Of a stretch of DNA of 64,000 nucleotides, positions 43,655-54,235 are shown one piece after another (within the stretch, counting starts at the first letter, position 1; each line of letters opens with the position of its first letter). Made by a program: the position numbers and the translations under genes. Source of the stretch: Piliocolobus tephrosceles (taxonomy: Eukaryota > Chordata > Mammalia > Primates > Cercopithecidae); assembly GCF_002776525.5 (NCBI RefSeq), contig NC_045449.1, forward strand, positions 6,077,476-6,141,475, given 5' to 3'. The notes under the pieces are model-generated. The model searched no databases, was not told where the DNA came from, and worked only from the letters and a program-made list of their open reading frames with translations.

Positions 43655-43900
43655 TGAGAGAAGCACTGAATTCAGACTCACGGCCTTCAGAGCCTCCCAG
43701 TCTGGCCTGTTCATCCTGGCTCTGCCCTTCACTCACTGTGTGACACCAAGTAGGTGTCTTCACCTCTCTGAGCCTTTCCTCATCCACAAAGACAAGATAA
43801 CAATACCCACCTTACAGGGCTGTGAGGTGGAGTCACGGTTATATACAAGAAGCTCCTAGCATGGTGCTTGGCATAAAGTCGGTGCTTAATGGTCAGTACC
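43655..43900 (-). mobile_element. MIR SINE, near full length
   Basis: GAATTCAGACTCACGGCC, CACTGTGTGACACCAAGTAG, CTCTCTGAGCCTTTCCTCAT and TGGTGCTTGGCATAAAGTCG follow the reverse complement of MIR from end to end. Confidence 0.92.
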
Positions 43901-43904
43901 TGTG

Positions 43905-44215
43905 ATTGGGGCTGTCCACAAATTTTTCATTTCCCAAGGCCCAGCTGCAGCCCACCTCTTCCAGGAAGCATTTCCTGACAACCCAACCCAACATAGACTT
44001 CTCCCTCTCTTGGCTCTGAGGATCCTTGCAATCTCCCCTACCAACCTAACACCTGATTTCTCACTCTTTCAGGCTGGGCACTGCTGTCTCTCCAGGAGCT
44101 TTTCTTTATCGCCCCCACAATGCACAGAAAATTCTCCAATAGCAAGAAGCACCTCTTCCTCTTCTCCTGCCTCCCCCACAGTGCAGGGATAGGCACATCA
44201 TAGTTGCTCCAGTAG
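43905..44215 (+). mobile_element. L2 fragment
   Basis: CCACCTCTTCCAGGAAGCAT, TTCCTGACAACCCAACCCAA and AGTGCAGGGATAGGCACATC match the L2 3' region. Confidence 0.7.
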
Positions 44216-45124
44216 GCAGGCAGGATATGGTCTGTTCACTGAGGGCTGCAAGTTTGGCCTTTATAATGAAGGCAATAGGGAGCTAGTGAAGGTTCTGGAG
44301 GAGGGATATGGCAGAAGGCGTCATTCCCGTGAGCACGGAGCAGCGGTGCACAGTATTTCCAGTCTGTTTCCTTCCTGCTTTCCCTGCAGAAGCCACTGGC
44401 AGAGTGATGAATGCACAGTGGCTGAGCATTATTAATCACCTTAAAAGCAAACATTCATCTTGGTGCAGAATTTTTACTTTTCTCCTCTAATAACGGATTA
44501 GAGCACCCAGATATTAATGGGCCAGATAATTTACATTTTGCTTAAGCAGAAAAAACAAACCATCAGACCCTGGTGGCAACACCACTTCCCGACACATTGA
44601 GAGATAGGCCAAATAAATTGCTGTAACTAAAACACTCACGTATGCACGCTCACCCGCCGATACATGACAGTTTGCAAACATTTGGCAACAAGCTCAATAT
44701 AATTTCTATACACAATTACTCATTCCCTTCTGGAGGATTTTCCTCTCTTTGCCTTCCCAATTGCTCGGGGCTATTAAACCACAAATCCTTGGGTAGAGTT
44801 CCCTCTGCTCCTTTCCTTAAACTCTGACCTTAGCCCTAAATAAGTCAGTCCTTAAAAGAAACAATTCATTAAGTACCCAGTGCCACCAAGAAACAAAGTG
44901 GGCCGTGGACATTCACCACTCTTTTCACCCATCTCCTACTAGGGATCCCGAAAAGGGAGAAGCATGCCTGAGAAGAGAAGCCAGAGGAGAAAAATCTTTT
45001 CATCTTGATCTTCTTTATGTGATTACCCGCAGAAAGTTGCCATAGTAGATTACCTGAGGTTCCGGCCAGAGCGTGAAATACTGCAGTAGGCCAAGCCATG
45101 AAGAAGAGACAGGACAGCACCTTA
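44216..45124. other. Repeat-poor; candidate conserved block 44480-44640
   Basis: 44240-44330 may be an old repeat shared with about 5410-5560. 44480-44640 is AT-rich with TAATAACGGATTAGAG and AGATATTAATGGGCC and no repeat match. No gene was recognised. Confidence 0.4.
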
Positions 45125-45265
45125 TTCCTGCACTAACAATGATTTATTGTATGATCCTGACCAATTCCTCAACCTTCTCTGAGCTGTGGATTCCCCATCT
45201 GTACAATGAATGGTTTGGTTCTGATAACTCAAAACTCTGACATTTTGTGATTTAACTCTTGGGCA
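45125..45265 (-). mobile_element. MIR fragment
   Basis: TGATCCTGACCAATTCCTCA, ACCTTCTCTGAGCTGTGGAT and CCCCATCTGTACAATGAATG match antisense MIR. Confidence 0.75.
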
Positions 45266-45322
45266 CCAACAGTTACACAGGGCGGCAGCATCAAGTATTA
45301 GAGCTGAACAGTTAACAAGAGC

Positions 45323-45600
45323 ATGCATAATACTTAATCCCCGGTTGAGCTAGCCACTGCACATGCTCAGTACTCAGGAGAACTACCTGCTGAGAATGCT
45401 CAGTCTACAAGTGAGCTATCCACTGAGCATGCTCAGTACCCCCCCCCCCCCCCCCCCGGCCAAGTGTACTACCAGTGGGCATGCTCCGTGCCAAAGCAAT
45501 CAAGTTCCCTAAGGCACCAGAGCACATCCCCTCTCACTGAGCACATTCAGTTCTAAAGAAAAGTGACGCTAGGCATGCTTAATTACTGGGCAGTAGACTG
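45323..45600. repeat. 33-bp tandem array with palindromic core
   Basis: The core ATGCTCAG or a variant occurs at 45363, 45396 and 45429 (exact 33-bp steps), at 45481 (33 bp after removing 19 inserted C), and with more drift at 45543 and 45575. The third unit has the perfect palindrome ACTGAGCATGCTCAGT (45422-45437). GAGCATGCTC (45425-45434), GGGCATGCTC (45477-45486) and AGGCATGCTT (45571-45580) each fit the p53-family half-site consensus RRRCWWGYYY. I cannot assign the array to a known repeat. Confidence 0.85.
45439..45457. repeat. C19 homopolymer
   Basis: A run of 19 C lies directly after the palindromic unit of the array. It accounts for the one break in the 33-bp spacing. Confidence 0.95.
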
Positions 45601-46494
45601 TCTGCTGGTGAAAGCTTATCCTGTCTCCTTGGGCTCCCCAGAAATAGGATAGGCACACAGTGGGCCCACAGCAACTAGTTGAATTAAACAAGTCAAGTAA
45701 TCTTAGCCACGCTGTCTCTGTTCACCTGTTGAGTTCTATAGACTCTGATTATGACAAACATGGCCTTAAGTGTTTACAATAAAACAAAGTTCCCAGCAAA
45801 TAAACCTTCACCAGCCAACCACTCCAAAACAAAATATATCCTCATAATATGTTTTCAAACTCATCACACCTGTAAGAATACAGAAGATTTGATCAATACT
45901 ATCCACCAATTTTACCTAATTGACATTTACAGCTCTCTCCATCTAACAGCAGAAATCACATTTTTTTCAGGTAGCAGGGAGCATCCACCAAGATAGGCCA
46001 TATACTGGGCCAAAAAGCATGTCTCAAAAATTTTTAAAAGATGGAAATCATACAAGTTGTTTTATTATAGTGGAATTAAATTTAAAAGTAATAACAACCA
46101 TCTAGAAAATCACCAAATATCAGGAAATTAAATAAAACACTTTTAAATAACTCGTAGATCAATGAAGAAATGACAGGGAAATTGGAAAATATTTCAAACT
46201 GAATGATAACGAAAGCAACACATATCAAAATTTGTAGGATACACTTAAAGTGGAGATTAGAAGGGAAGTTGGATCTTTAAATGCCTAGATCAATAAAGAG
46301 AAAAAGGCACAAAATCAATGATCTAAGCATCCACCTCCAGACACAAAAAAAGGACAGCAGATGAAACTCAGTGTAAACAGGAAATGGAAAACAATAAGAG
46401 GAGAGAAAAATCGATGATATAGAAATTAGATAGACAATTAATCTTTTCAAAGAAAAGACTGACAGCCCCTCTGAAGAAGACTTGCCAAGAAAAA

Positions 46495-46622
46495 AAGGAG
46501 ATCATCTACGAACCAGAAAATGGGCCCTCACCAGACACTCAATCTGCTGGCACCTTGGTCTTGGACTCTACTTTGTTTCTAGAACTAAGAAAAATTAAAT
46601 CTCTGATGTTTATAAGCCAAAA
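46495..46622 (+). mobile_element. Unnamed old repeat fragment inside L1
   Basis: GGGCCCTCACCAGACACTCA, ATCTGCTGGCACCTTGGTCT and CTGATGTTTATAAGCC are the end of a common repeat, not L1. I think it is the family whose other end lies at 32091-32193. Confidence 0.6.
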
Positions 46623-47765
46623 AAGAAAAAAAGGGCAGAAAACACATATTAACAATATGAGAAATTACATATGGCATATCACTACAGATCCTATATCTAT
46701 TAAAAAAATGATACAAAATATTATGAACAACTTTAGGTCAATAAATTGACACCTTAGACAAAACGGACAAACTCCTTGGAAAAGAAAACTCACAAAAACA
46801 AAATACATGAAATTATAAATCTAAATCATCCTATATCTATTAAGTAATTTTAATTCATAGTCAACAACTTTCCCACAAAGAAAATTCTGAGTCCAAGTGG
46901 CTTTACCAGTGAATTTCATCAAACATATAAGGAAGATATAGTACATTGGTATTAAACAAACTCTGAAAGACAAAGAGAAGGAAATATTTTCCAACTCATT
47001 TAATGAAGTCAGAATAATCCTGACATCAAAAACTGACAAAGATATTAGAAAAGATTGTTACAGACCATTATTTCTCATAATTAAAGAGATTTTTTTAAAC
47101 TCTTGTTAAACTACTAGCAAATTAAACAGTGGTATAGAGAAGTATAATATAACTTGACCAAGTTGTGTTTATCACAGCAATGCAAAGTTGATTTCACATT
47201 TGGAAAATAAAACAAATCAAGCTGAAAATTTTTTGAGAAAATCTGAAATTCACAAAATTAACAGAATAAGGGAGAAAAAGATTGATGTAATTCACTACAT
47301 TGATTGAATAAAGGAGAAAAATAATATAATTCCGACAAAACATTGGGCCAATTCAATACCCATTACAGTTAAAAAAAAAAAAAAAAACTATGAGTAGAAT
47401 TTTCTTAATCTAATGAAGGCATCTGTTAATATCTAGAGTTAAAAACATCCCACATAACAGTGAAACACTGAATGCTTTTCTTATGAGATCAATAACAATG
47501 TCAATAGAGAATATCTTGAACATTGCACTAAGCTGTAGATAGTGTACTAGGACAAGAAAACTAAATAAAAGTCATTAATATTGGAAGTTAAAAAGTAAAG
47601 CTGTATTCACAGACAATGTGGTTATGTACATAGAATACTCTATGGAATCTTCAAAAATATATTAGAGTAATTGTATTTATGAATCTTACAGGATACAATG
47701 TCATTATATTTAAAAAATCAATTATTGCTCTACATATTAGCAACCAAAAAATGGAAACTAAAGAC

Positions 47766-48047
47766 TTTTTTTTTGAGACAGGGTCTTGCTCTGTCACCCA
47801 GGCTAAAGGGCAGTGGCACAAACAGGGATCCCTGCAGCCTTGACTTCCCGGGCTCAAGTGATCCTCCCACCTCAGTCTCCCGAGTAGTCGGGACCACAGG
47901 TGCATGCTGCCATGCTGGGCTAAGTTTATTTATTTTTATTATTCATAGAGACAGGGTCTTGCCATATTGCCCAGGCTGGTGTCGAGTTCCTGGGCTCAAG
48001 CAATCCTCCTGCCTTGGCCTCCCAAAGTGCTAGGATTACAGGCATGA
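47766..48047 (-). mobile_element. AluJ-like, inside L1
   Basis: TTTTTTTTGAGACAGGGTCT, CTGGGCTCAAGCAATCCTCC and CAGCCTTGACTTCCCGGGCT are AluJ-type variants. The old age fits the age of the host L1. Confidence 0.93.
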
Positions 48048-49110
48048 GCAATAAAAATTGTTTAAATTGCCATTGGCAATAGAATTAATAAACTCAAATA
48101 TGTAGGCATGATTCTAATTAATAAGGTGCAAAAGCACTGTACTGAAAACTGCAAAACGATTGCTGAGAGAAACTTAAGACTTTTAAAAATGGAAACATGT
48201 ATCATGTTTGTGGATTAAACAACTTGATATTGTTAAGATGTCATTTGCCCCCAAAGTAATCTATCAATTACAATCCCAAATTCCAAGAGAAGTTTTTGAA
48301 GAAACTGACAAGTTGTTTCTAAAATATACATGGAAATGCAAAGTCCCTGGAGTAGCCAAAACAGAATTGGAAAAGAGCAAAGTTGGAAGACTGAAACTAA
48401 TTTCAAATCTTTCTATAAAGTAACAGCAAATGAAGTCAGTATGATCTTAGTGTAAAAATAGGTGAACAGAGCAGAATATAAGGTCCAAAAATAGACCCAC
48501 ACACAGTCGATTCATTTTTAGCCAAGTCAATTCAAAAAAGGAGAGGAAAGCCTTGTTACAATGTATCAGAATAACTGTGAAGTCCTATTTAAAAACAAAG
48601 AATCTCAACTTCTACCTCACTCTACATGCAAAAATTTATTAGAAGGACATCATAAAGCTAAACGTAGTACTAGATCCAGAAAACTTCCAGAGAAAACATA
48701 AAATAATATCTTCAAGACTAGGGACAGACAAAAATTTCTTAGAACACAGAAGCCAGTCATCATAAAAGAAAAAATTAACAAATGGAGTTAATGAAAATTT
48801 AAATGTCTGCTCATCAGACTATGCCATTAATAAAATTAACAAGGAGGCTGGCCACACACTGAGAAAAATATCACAATGTGTGTATCTCTAACAAAGGACT
48901 CATACTCAAAATACGAGGAATTCCTACCAATCAACAAAAACAGAAGTAGCACAACTTTTAAAATGGGCAAAAGATTTGAAAAGACATTTCACAAAAGAAG
49001 ATATGTAAATGGTCACTAAGACGTGAAAAATGCTCAGTATCAGTTTTCTTCAGGAAATGCAAATTAAAATCACAACGAGATACCTTTCATACCCACGACA
49101 ATGTATTCTT

Positions 49111-49480
49111 TTTTGGCAAGTGGGGTATTTATTAAAGTCCTACACTTGTGTAAGAGGGGAAAGAAGCAGGATTGGGCAGAAAGAAGCTGGACTGCAGTGC
49201 AGTCCCAATCTAGTCTGTGTATATGTGGCTGTTCAGAGATGTCCCATTTGGGGCCCAAATGGCCAGGTTTCTTATTCCTCCAGTGGATCCATGAGAATTA
49301 TAGTGAGTCCACTTCTGCTTCCACCGCTTGATTTCTGGACCCATGCATCCTTTTAATTGTCGTACAAGACAACATTCCATCCTTGTAGAGGACCACCTCC
49401 AAGCTGACACCTCAACTGCATCTTTGGTACGCCATACCAAAACTCTATCAGGCTGGAAGCTGGAATGTACTTTTTGAATG
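49111..49480 (-). other. Unassigned insert in L1 3' end
   Basis: L1 sequence stops near 49105 and resumes near 49485, with several hundred bases of expected L1 missing. The 370 bp between carry a 95-codon minus-strand frame (49497-49210) rich in W, R and K. I do not recognise its family. A retroviral internal fragment or an inserted transcript are possible. Confidence 0.4.
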
Positions 49481-49660
49481 ATGGAAAATGAGCACAAGGA
49501 ACCTTTCTGGAGAGACAGAAATATTCCAAAAGTAGATTGCAGTGATGGTTGCGCAACTGTATAAATTTACGAAAAATCATCGAACTATGCCTTCACAATG
49601 GCGGACATTTACATGTAAATTATTCCTCAATATATTCATACATTGCTACTGAAGGTATAA

Positions 49661-49965
49661 ACCATATATCACAATTGAAAGATACAAGCATGTAGTAAAA
49701 TTGTAAAGAAAAGCTAGAGAATGATAAACATAAAATTTAGGAGAGTAGTTACCTACAAGGGGGACAGAGGGGAATGAGAATGATAACGGCAAAGAAGAAA
49801 TGTTGAAAGTATTGGTAATCTTTTTCCCTATATTAGGTGGTGGTATAAAAGTGTTCATTGTATCAATATGTCTTATAGCTTCTATCTAGTTTATAAATAT
49901 TATTTTGTTTCTACTCAACACATAAACAAAACAACTTATAGTTAATAAAAACAACTTAAAATACA
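49661..49965 (+). mobile_element. AT-rich, probably L1 3' UTR
   Basis: GAGAGTAGTTACCTACAAGG, GGTGGTGGTATAAAAGTGTT and TCATTGTATCAATATGTCTT resemble an old L1 3' UTR. The match is moderate. Confidence 0.45.
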
Positions 49966-49966
49966 T

Positions 49967-50280
49967 TGGTGGGGTGCAGTGGCTCAAGCCTATAATCCCA
50001 GCACTTTGGGAGGCTGAGGCAGGTGGATCGCTTGAGGTCAGGGGTTCGGGACCAGCCTGGCCAACATGGTGAAACCCCGCCTGTACTAAAATTTAAAAGT
50101 TAGTGGGGTGTGGTGGTAGGCACCTGTAATCCCAGCTACTCAGCAGGCTGAGGCAGGAGAACTGCTTGAACCCGGGAGGTGGATGTTGAAGTGAGCCAAG
50201 ATCATGCCACTGCACTCCAGCCTGGGCAACACAGCAAGACTCCATCTCAAAAAAATTAAAATTAATAAAATAAAATAAAT
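49967..50280 (+). mobile_element. Alu, full length
   Basis: Starts GGTGGGGTGCAGTGGC. Its tail is an A/T mixture of AAAATTAAAATT and TAAAATAAAAT (50247-50280). Confidence 0.95.
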
Positions 50281-50296
50281 TATAAAAGAGATAAAG

Positions 50297-50594
50297 GGCC
50301 TGGTGTGGTGGCTAACACTTGTAATTCCAGCACTTTGAGAGGCTGAGGGCAGTGGATCACGAGGTCAGGAGTTCAAGACCAGCCTGACCAACATGGTGAA
50401 ATCCCGTCCCTACTAAAAATATGAAAATTAGCCGGGCGTGGTGGCGCACACCTGTAATCCCAGCTATTCGGGAGGCTGAGGCAGGAGAATTGCTTGAACC
50501 CAGGAGGCAGAGGTTGCAGTGAGCTGAGATCGCACCACTGCACTCCAGCCTGGGCAACAGAGCGAGACTCAGTCTCAAATTTAAAAAAAAAAAA
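50297..50594 (+). mobile_element. Alu, full length
   Basis: Starts GGCCTGGTGTGGTGG, 17 bp after the previous Alu tail. A-run 50583-50595. GAGATAAAGG / GAGATAAGGG flanks suggest a duplication. Confidence 0.95.
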
Positions 50595-50827
50595 AGGGGA
50601 GAGAGAGAGATAAGGGATGGACCTGATAAAAATATGCATTATAATAACAAACTGACCAGTGGAGAGTTGGTGAGGTAAGACTCAACCTCATCTAGGAAAT
50701 GTGGTAAGAACACAGAGGCAGAACTGGAACACAGTCCCCAGAACTGAAATCCAACAGGAGGCCTCTTAGATATATAGGCAGAATTGATGATAATGGGGGA
50801 ATGGACAGTGAGAAGGAGGAGAATACT

Positions 50828-51108
50828 GGCCCAGCTCAGTGACTCACGCCTATAATCCCAGCACTTGGGGAGGCTGGGGTGGGCAGATCACTTAAGGTCA
50901 GGAATTTGAGATCAACCTGGCCAAATGATGAAACCTCATCTCTACTAAAAAATACAAAAATTAGCTGGGCGTGGTGGCGCATGTCTGTAGTCCCAGCTAT
51001 TTTGGAGGCTGAAGTGGGAGAATCTCTTGAACCTGGGAGGCGGAGGTTGCTGTGAGCCGAGATCGTGCCACCACACTCCAGCCTGGGTGACAGCAAGACC
51101 CTGTCTCA
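50828..51108 (+). mobile_element. Alu with purine-expanded tail
   Basis: Starts GGCCCAGCTCAGTGACTC. Its tail passes directly into the purine tract at 51108. Confidence 0.95.
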
Positions 51109-51280
51109 AAAAGAGGAGAGGAAGAAGAAGAGGGAGAAGAAGGAGAAGGAGGAGAGGAAGGGGGAGGGGAGGTGGAGGGAGAGGGAGAGGGAGGAGGAGG
51201 AGGAGAAGAAGAAGAAGAGGAAGAAGAAGAAGGAGAAGGAGAGGGAGAGGGAGAGAAGAAGGAAGAAAGAAGAAGAATAC
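51108..51280. repeat. Long purine-only tract (GAA/GGA/GAGG)n
   Basis: About 172 purines with a single T near 51173. Arg/Gly/Glu/Lys- and Leu/Pro/Ser-rich frames on both strands are artefacts. It derives from the tail of the adjoining Alu. Confidence 0.97.
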
Positions 51281-51814
51281 CAGGTTGAGTGGAGGCTTTG
51301 CCCCCTTCACTTTGGGTGGACAAGAGAGCAAAGGAGTCATAGCACTGATCCTCCCAGCCCCAGCCCAGTGCCATCTAGATACTGCTACCTTAACACCTCA
51401 ATGAAGATATGCACACATCTGCCTTAGAGTTCATTGTCTGGCTTGTTCAGAGAAGGAAAGTGAGCTTAGGAGCAGGAGCAGGGAAGAGTGTTGAATGGTG
51501 ATAGCCCTTCAATCAGTGACAGTGCCTTCAGTGGGGACTCCTGGGCACAGTATCTGCACACCTGGAGAAATAGTAGTTCCAGGGCAGGCTAACACAAATA
51601 GACCCACAATATGTTAACGGCTCAAACACAATAGAGTTCATTCCTGCCTCAAATACCTAGCCCTGAGAAGGTGGTCCTCCTTCGTGCAGTGTTTGCAGTC
51701 CCAGACTCCTTTTATCTTCTGGCTTCTCTATTCTCTAGGGCCTTGTTGTCATCTGCTTCCAGTCAAAGAAAAGAAAAGGAGGCAGGAAGGACATATATGC
51801 TTTTTTTAAAGTTT
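51281..51814. other. Unassigned stretch
   Basis: No repeat or gene is recognised. Confidence 0.35.
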
Positions 51815-52730
51815 TAGCCCAGCAACCTTAGGGTGGACAAAGATGTCTTAGAACAGGACACAACGAAAACAAACCATCAAAGAAAAAAATTGACAAGTCA
51901 ATTAAATGGACTGCAAGAAAATGAAATATTTCTCCTTTTCAAAAAACATCATGAACAAAATGAAAAGCCAAACCACAAAGAAAACATTTCTGTAATTCAC
52001 ATGTCAAACAAAGGACTTGCATCCACAGTATATAAAGAATCCCTAGAATTCAATAAGACCCCCCCTAAAAAATTCAGTGGCAAAAGATTGTAAGACACTC
52101 ACAAAAGGAGATGTGCATGAAAGGATGTTTGACATCAGCAGTCATCAAGGAAATGCAAATTAAAACCACAAACAGGCCGAGCGTGGTGGCTCACACCTGT
52201 AATCCCAGCACTTTGGGAGGCTGAGGCGGGCAGGTCACCTGAGGTCAGGAGTTCAAGACCAGCCTGGCCAACATGGTGAAACCCCGTCTCTACTGAAAAT
52301 ACAAAAATTAGCTGGATGTGGTGGCGGGTGCCTGTAATCCCAGCATAAAAAGGAATAAAAGGAAAAAAAACACGGATATACACAACAACATGAATGAATT
52401 TTAAAACATTATGTGAAGCAAAATTAGCCAGCCTAGACCACTTCATGTTGTATGATTTTATGTATACGAAATCCATGAATGTGCAAATCTAATCTATGAT
52501 AACAGGCAGGGGACCAGGCAGTCACCTGTGGGTGGGAGGGATTTATCACACAGGAGCAAGTGAAAGCCCGTTGGGGTCACGGAAATGTTCAATACGTTGA
52601 TTGTGCTAGTGGTGGTATACATCAAGCTGGTATTGGGGATACACAAGTTGCACGTTTTAAAAGAATGCTTTTCATTGTATGTAAATTCTGTGTTAATAAC
52701 ATTGATTTTTAAGGGAAGGGAGAAGTCTTA
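51815..52730 (+). mobile_element. Old L1 3' end, interrupted by a partial Alu
   Basis: 51870-52170 (GTCAAACAAAGGACTTGCAT, AAGGAAATGCAAATTAAAAC) and 52350-52710 (AACAACATGAATGAATTTTA, CACGGAAATGTTCAATACGT, TTGTATGTAAATTCTGTGTT) follow the L1 ORF2 end and 3' UTR. Confidence 0.8.
52175..52344 (+). mobile_element. Alu, 3'-truncated by deletion
   Basis: Starts GGCCGAGCGTGGTGG and stops at CCTGTAATCCCAGC with no right-arm remainder and no A-tail, joined directly to L1 sequence. Confidence 0.93.
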
Positions 52731-53673
52731 GCCTAGAAAGTGCACACAATGTAACTTTTGTTCACATTACAGTGGTTAGAACAAACCATCATAAGGTCAC
52801 TCCAGCTTCAAGGGAGGCTGAGGTGTGTAGTGCAACTGTGTGGCCAGGAAGAAGAGGAAAAACAGGTTTGGCAAATAGCAGCAGCATCTGTCACACCCTG
52901 TCTGCTGCCCAGACGGCTACTGGAGAGCCCTTCCAAGGCAGATACAGCGGGGCTGTCCCAAGGTTTACAGCAAGGCAGATGAGGCTGGGACACAGGACTG
53001 AGCACAGAGAGGAGGAGGAGGCTGCTGGAGGAGGAAGTATTCCCAAAAGCCCTTTCCAGAGGAGTAAAGCAAGAGGAAACGGTGTCCACAAAAGCTTGGA
53101 ACAGGAAAGCAGATGTTTGGAGACTGGGTCGGGAAGTCCTGCATGGCTGGAGCACAGAGAGGTTGGAAAGAGTGGTGGGTGATGGAGATTCTGGTCTCTA
53201 AGATCAAGGGAGAAGCAGTGGGGGCTGTCTCTTGTGAACCCTCAGAACCCTGGGAGGGTTGGAGGGAAGCTCCAGCTCTGACAGCCCCCACACTGTTCAC
53301 AGCACTTCGTTGCTTACCTTCCCATGCAGGCCCAGCACTGGGAGGTGAGGGGGGTCATTGCCTGAGGTGCGCACCCCAAGACTGGGGAAGCCCCCTCCAC
53401 CCGGAGAAGGTGGGAGAAGTTTTGAGCTATGACTCAGGCTGCACGCCAGGAAAGAGGCGGATGGAGGAGCCAACATCACAGGCAGCAAGCCGTGTGTGGC
53501 TGGAGCCCACTCACAAACCCCACTCCCGTCTGAGTCACTGCACAGAAAAGGCACCTGTTGCTCAGCAACGGAGGAGAGGTCCCGGCAGGCCCCAGCTCCT
53601 GGCTTCAGACTCTGGCCTGGTTAACCCTTCCCTTCCCAAGTAGGGGGAATCTGACTCCAGAAACTCTATGTCC
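52731..53673. other. GC-richer single-copy stretch
   Basis: 52760-52900 may be an old repeat I cannot name. 52950-53670 is repeat-free and GC-richer, with frames of 136 and 176 codons that show no family signature and fall in composition that makes long frames likely. It contains AP-1 and X-box motifs at 53531-53569. Confidence 0.4.
53531..53569. promoter_or_regulatory. AP-1 site plus palindromic RFX X-box
   Basis: TGAGTCA (53531-53537) is the AP-1 consensus. GTTGCTCAGCAAC (53557-53569) is a perfect odd palindrome that fits the RFX X-box RYYNYY-N-RRNRAC. Use in vivo is inference. Confidence 0.4.
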
Positions 53674-53686
53674 AAGGTCTAGACTT

Positions 53687-54235
53687 GGGTTGATTCCAAG
53701 TCTTTGCTGTTGTGAACAGTGCTGCAATAAACATACGTGTGCATGTGTCTTTATAGCAGCATGATTTATAATCCTTCGGGTATATACCCAGTAATGGGAT
53801 GGATGGGTCAAATGGTATTTCATCAATGACAGACTGGATTAAGAAAATGTGGCACATATACACCGTGGAATACTATACAGCCATAAAAAAGGATGAGTTC
53901 ATATCCTTTGTAGGGACATGGGTGCAGCTGGAAACCATCATTCTCAGCAAACTATCATAAGAACAGAAAACTAAACACCGCATGTTCTCATTCATAGGTG
54001 GAAATTGAACAATGAGATCACTTGGACACAGGGTGGGGAACATCACACACTGGGGCCTATTGTGGGGACGGGGGAGGCAGGAGGGATAGCATTAGGAGAT
54101 ATACCTAATGTAAATGACTAGTTAATGGGTGCAGCACACCAATGTGGCACATGTATACATATGTAACAAACCTGCACATTGTGCACGTGTGCCCTAGAAC
54201 TTAAAGTATAATAAAAAAAAATTAAAAAAAAAAAA
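53687..54235 (+). mobile_element. Young L1 insertion with 5' inversion
   Basis: The perfect 13-bp duplication AAGGTCTAGACTT flanks it (53674-53686 and 54236-54248). 53821-54202 is the primate L1 ORF2 end and 3' UTR in sense orientation, with an A-rich tail at 54203-54235. 53687-53820 is the immediately upstream L1 segment in the opposite orientation. This is the signature of twin priming. It encodes no functional protein. Confidence 0.96.

Larger units (their letters stand above)
45745..49660 (+). mobile_element. Old L1 (L1M), ORF2 to 3' UTR, 3.9 kb
   Basis: The order is that of L1 ORF2. 45890-46330 covers the endonuclease-to-RT linker (ATACTATCCACCAATTTTAC, AGATAGGCCATATACTGGGC, AATTTGTAGGATACACTTAA). 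46740-47520 covers the RT region (GTCCAAGTGGCTTTACCAGT). 48190-48560 covers the C-terminal part. 49480-49650 is the 3' UTR. All frames carry many stops and shifts. An AluJ (47766-48047), a foreign piece (about 46495-46622) and an unexplained insert (about 49111-49480) interrupt it. Confidence 0.85.

Noticed and set aside
45422..45437. Calling the palindrome a proven p53 response element
   Set aside because: Half-site spacing is about 23 bp rather than 0-13 bp, so consensus matches alone do not support the claim.
45745..49660. A functional reverse transcriptase
   Set aside because: The L1 ORF2 order is visible, but every frame has many stops and shifts and three insertions. It is a fossil.
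50945..51427. Arg/Gly/Glu-rich plus-strand and Leu/Pro/Ser-rich minus-strand frames over 100 codons
   Set aside because: They come from the Alu and its purine tail, with no family resemblance.
53113..53643. 176-codon plus-strand frame
   Set aside because: GC-richer sequence allows long chance frames. Overlapping frames on both strands are equally long and there is no domain, Kozak or splice support.
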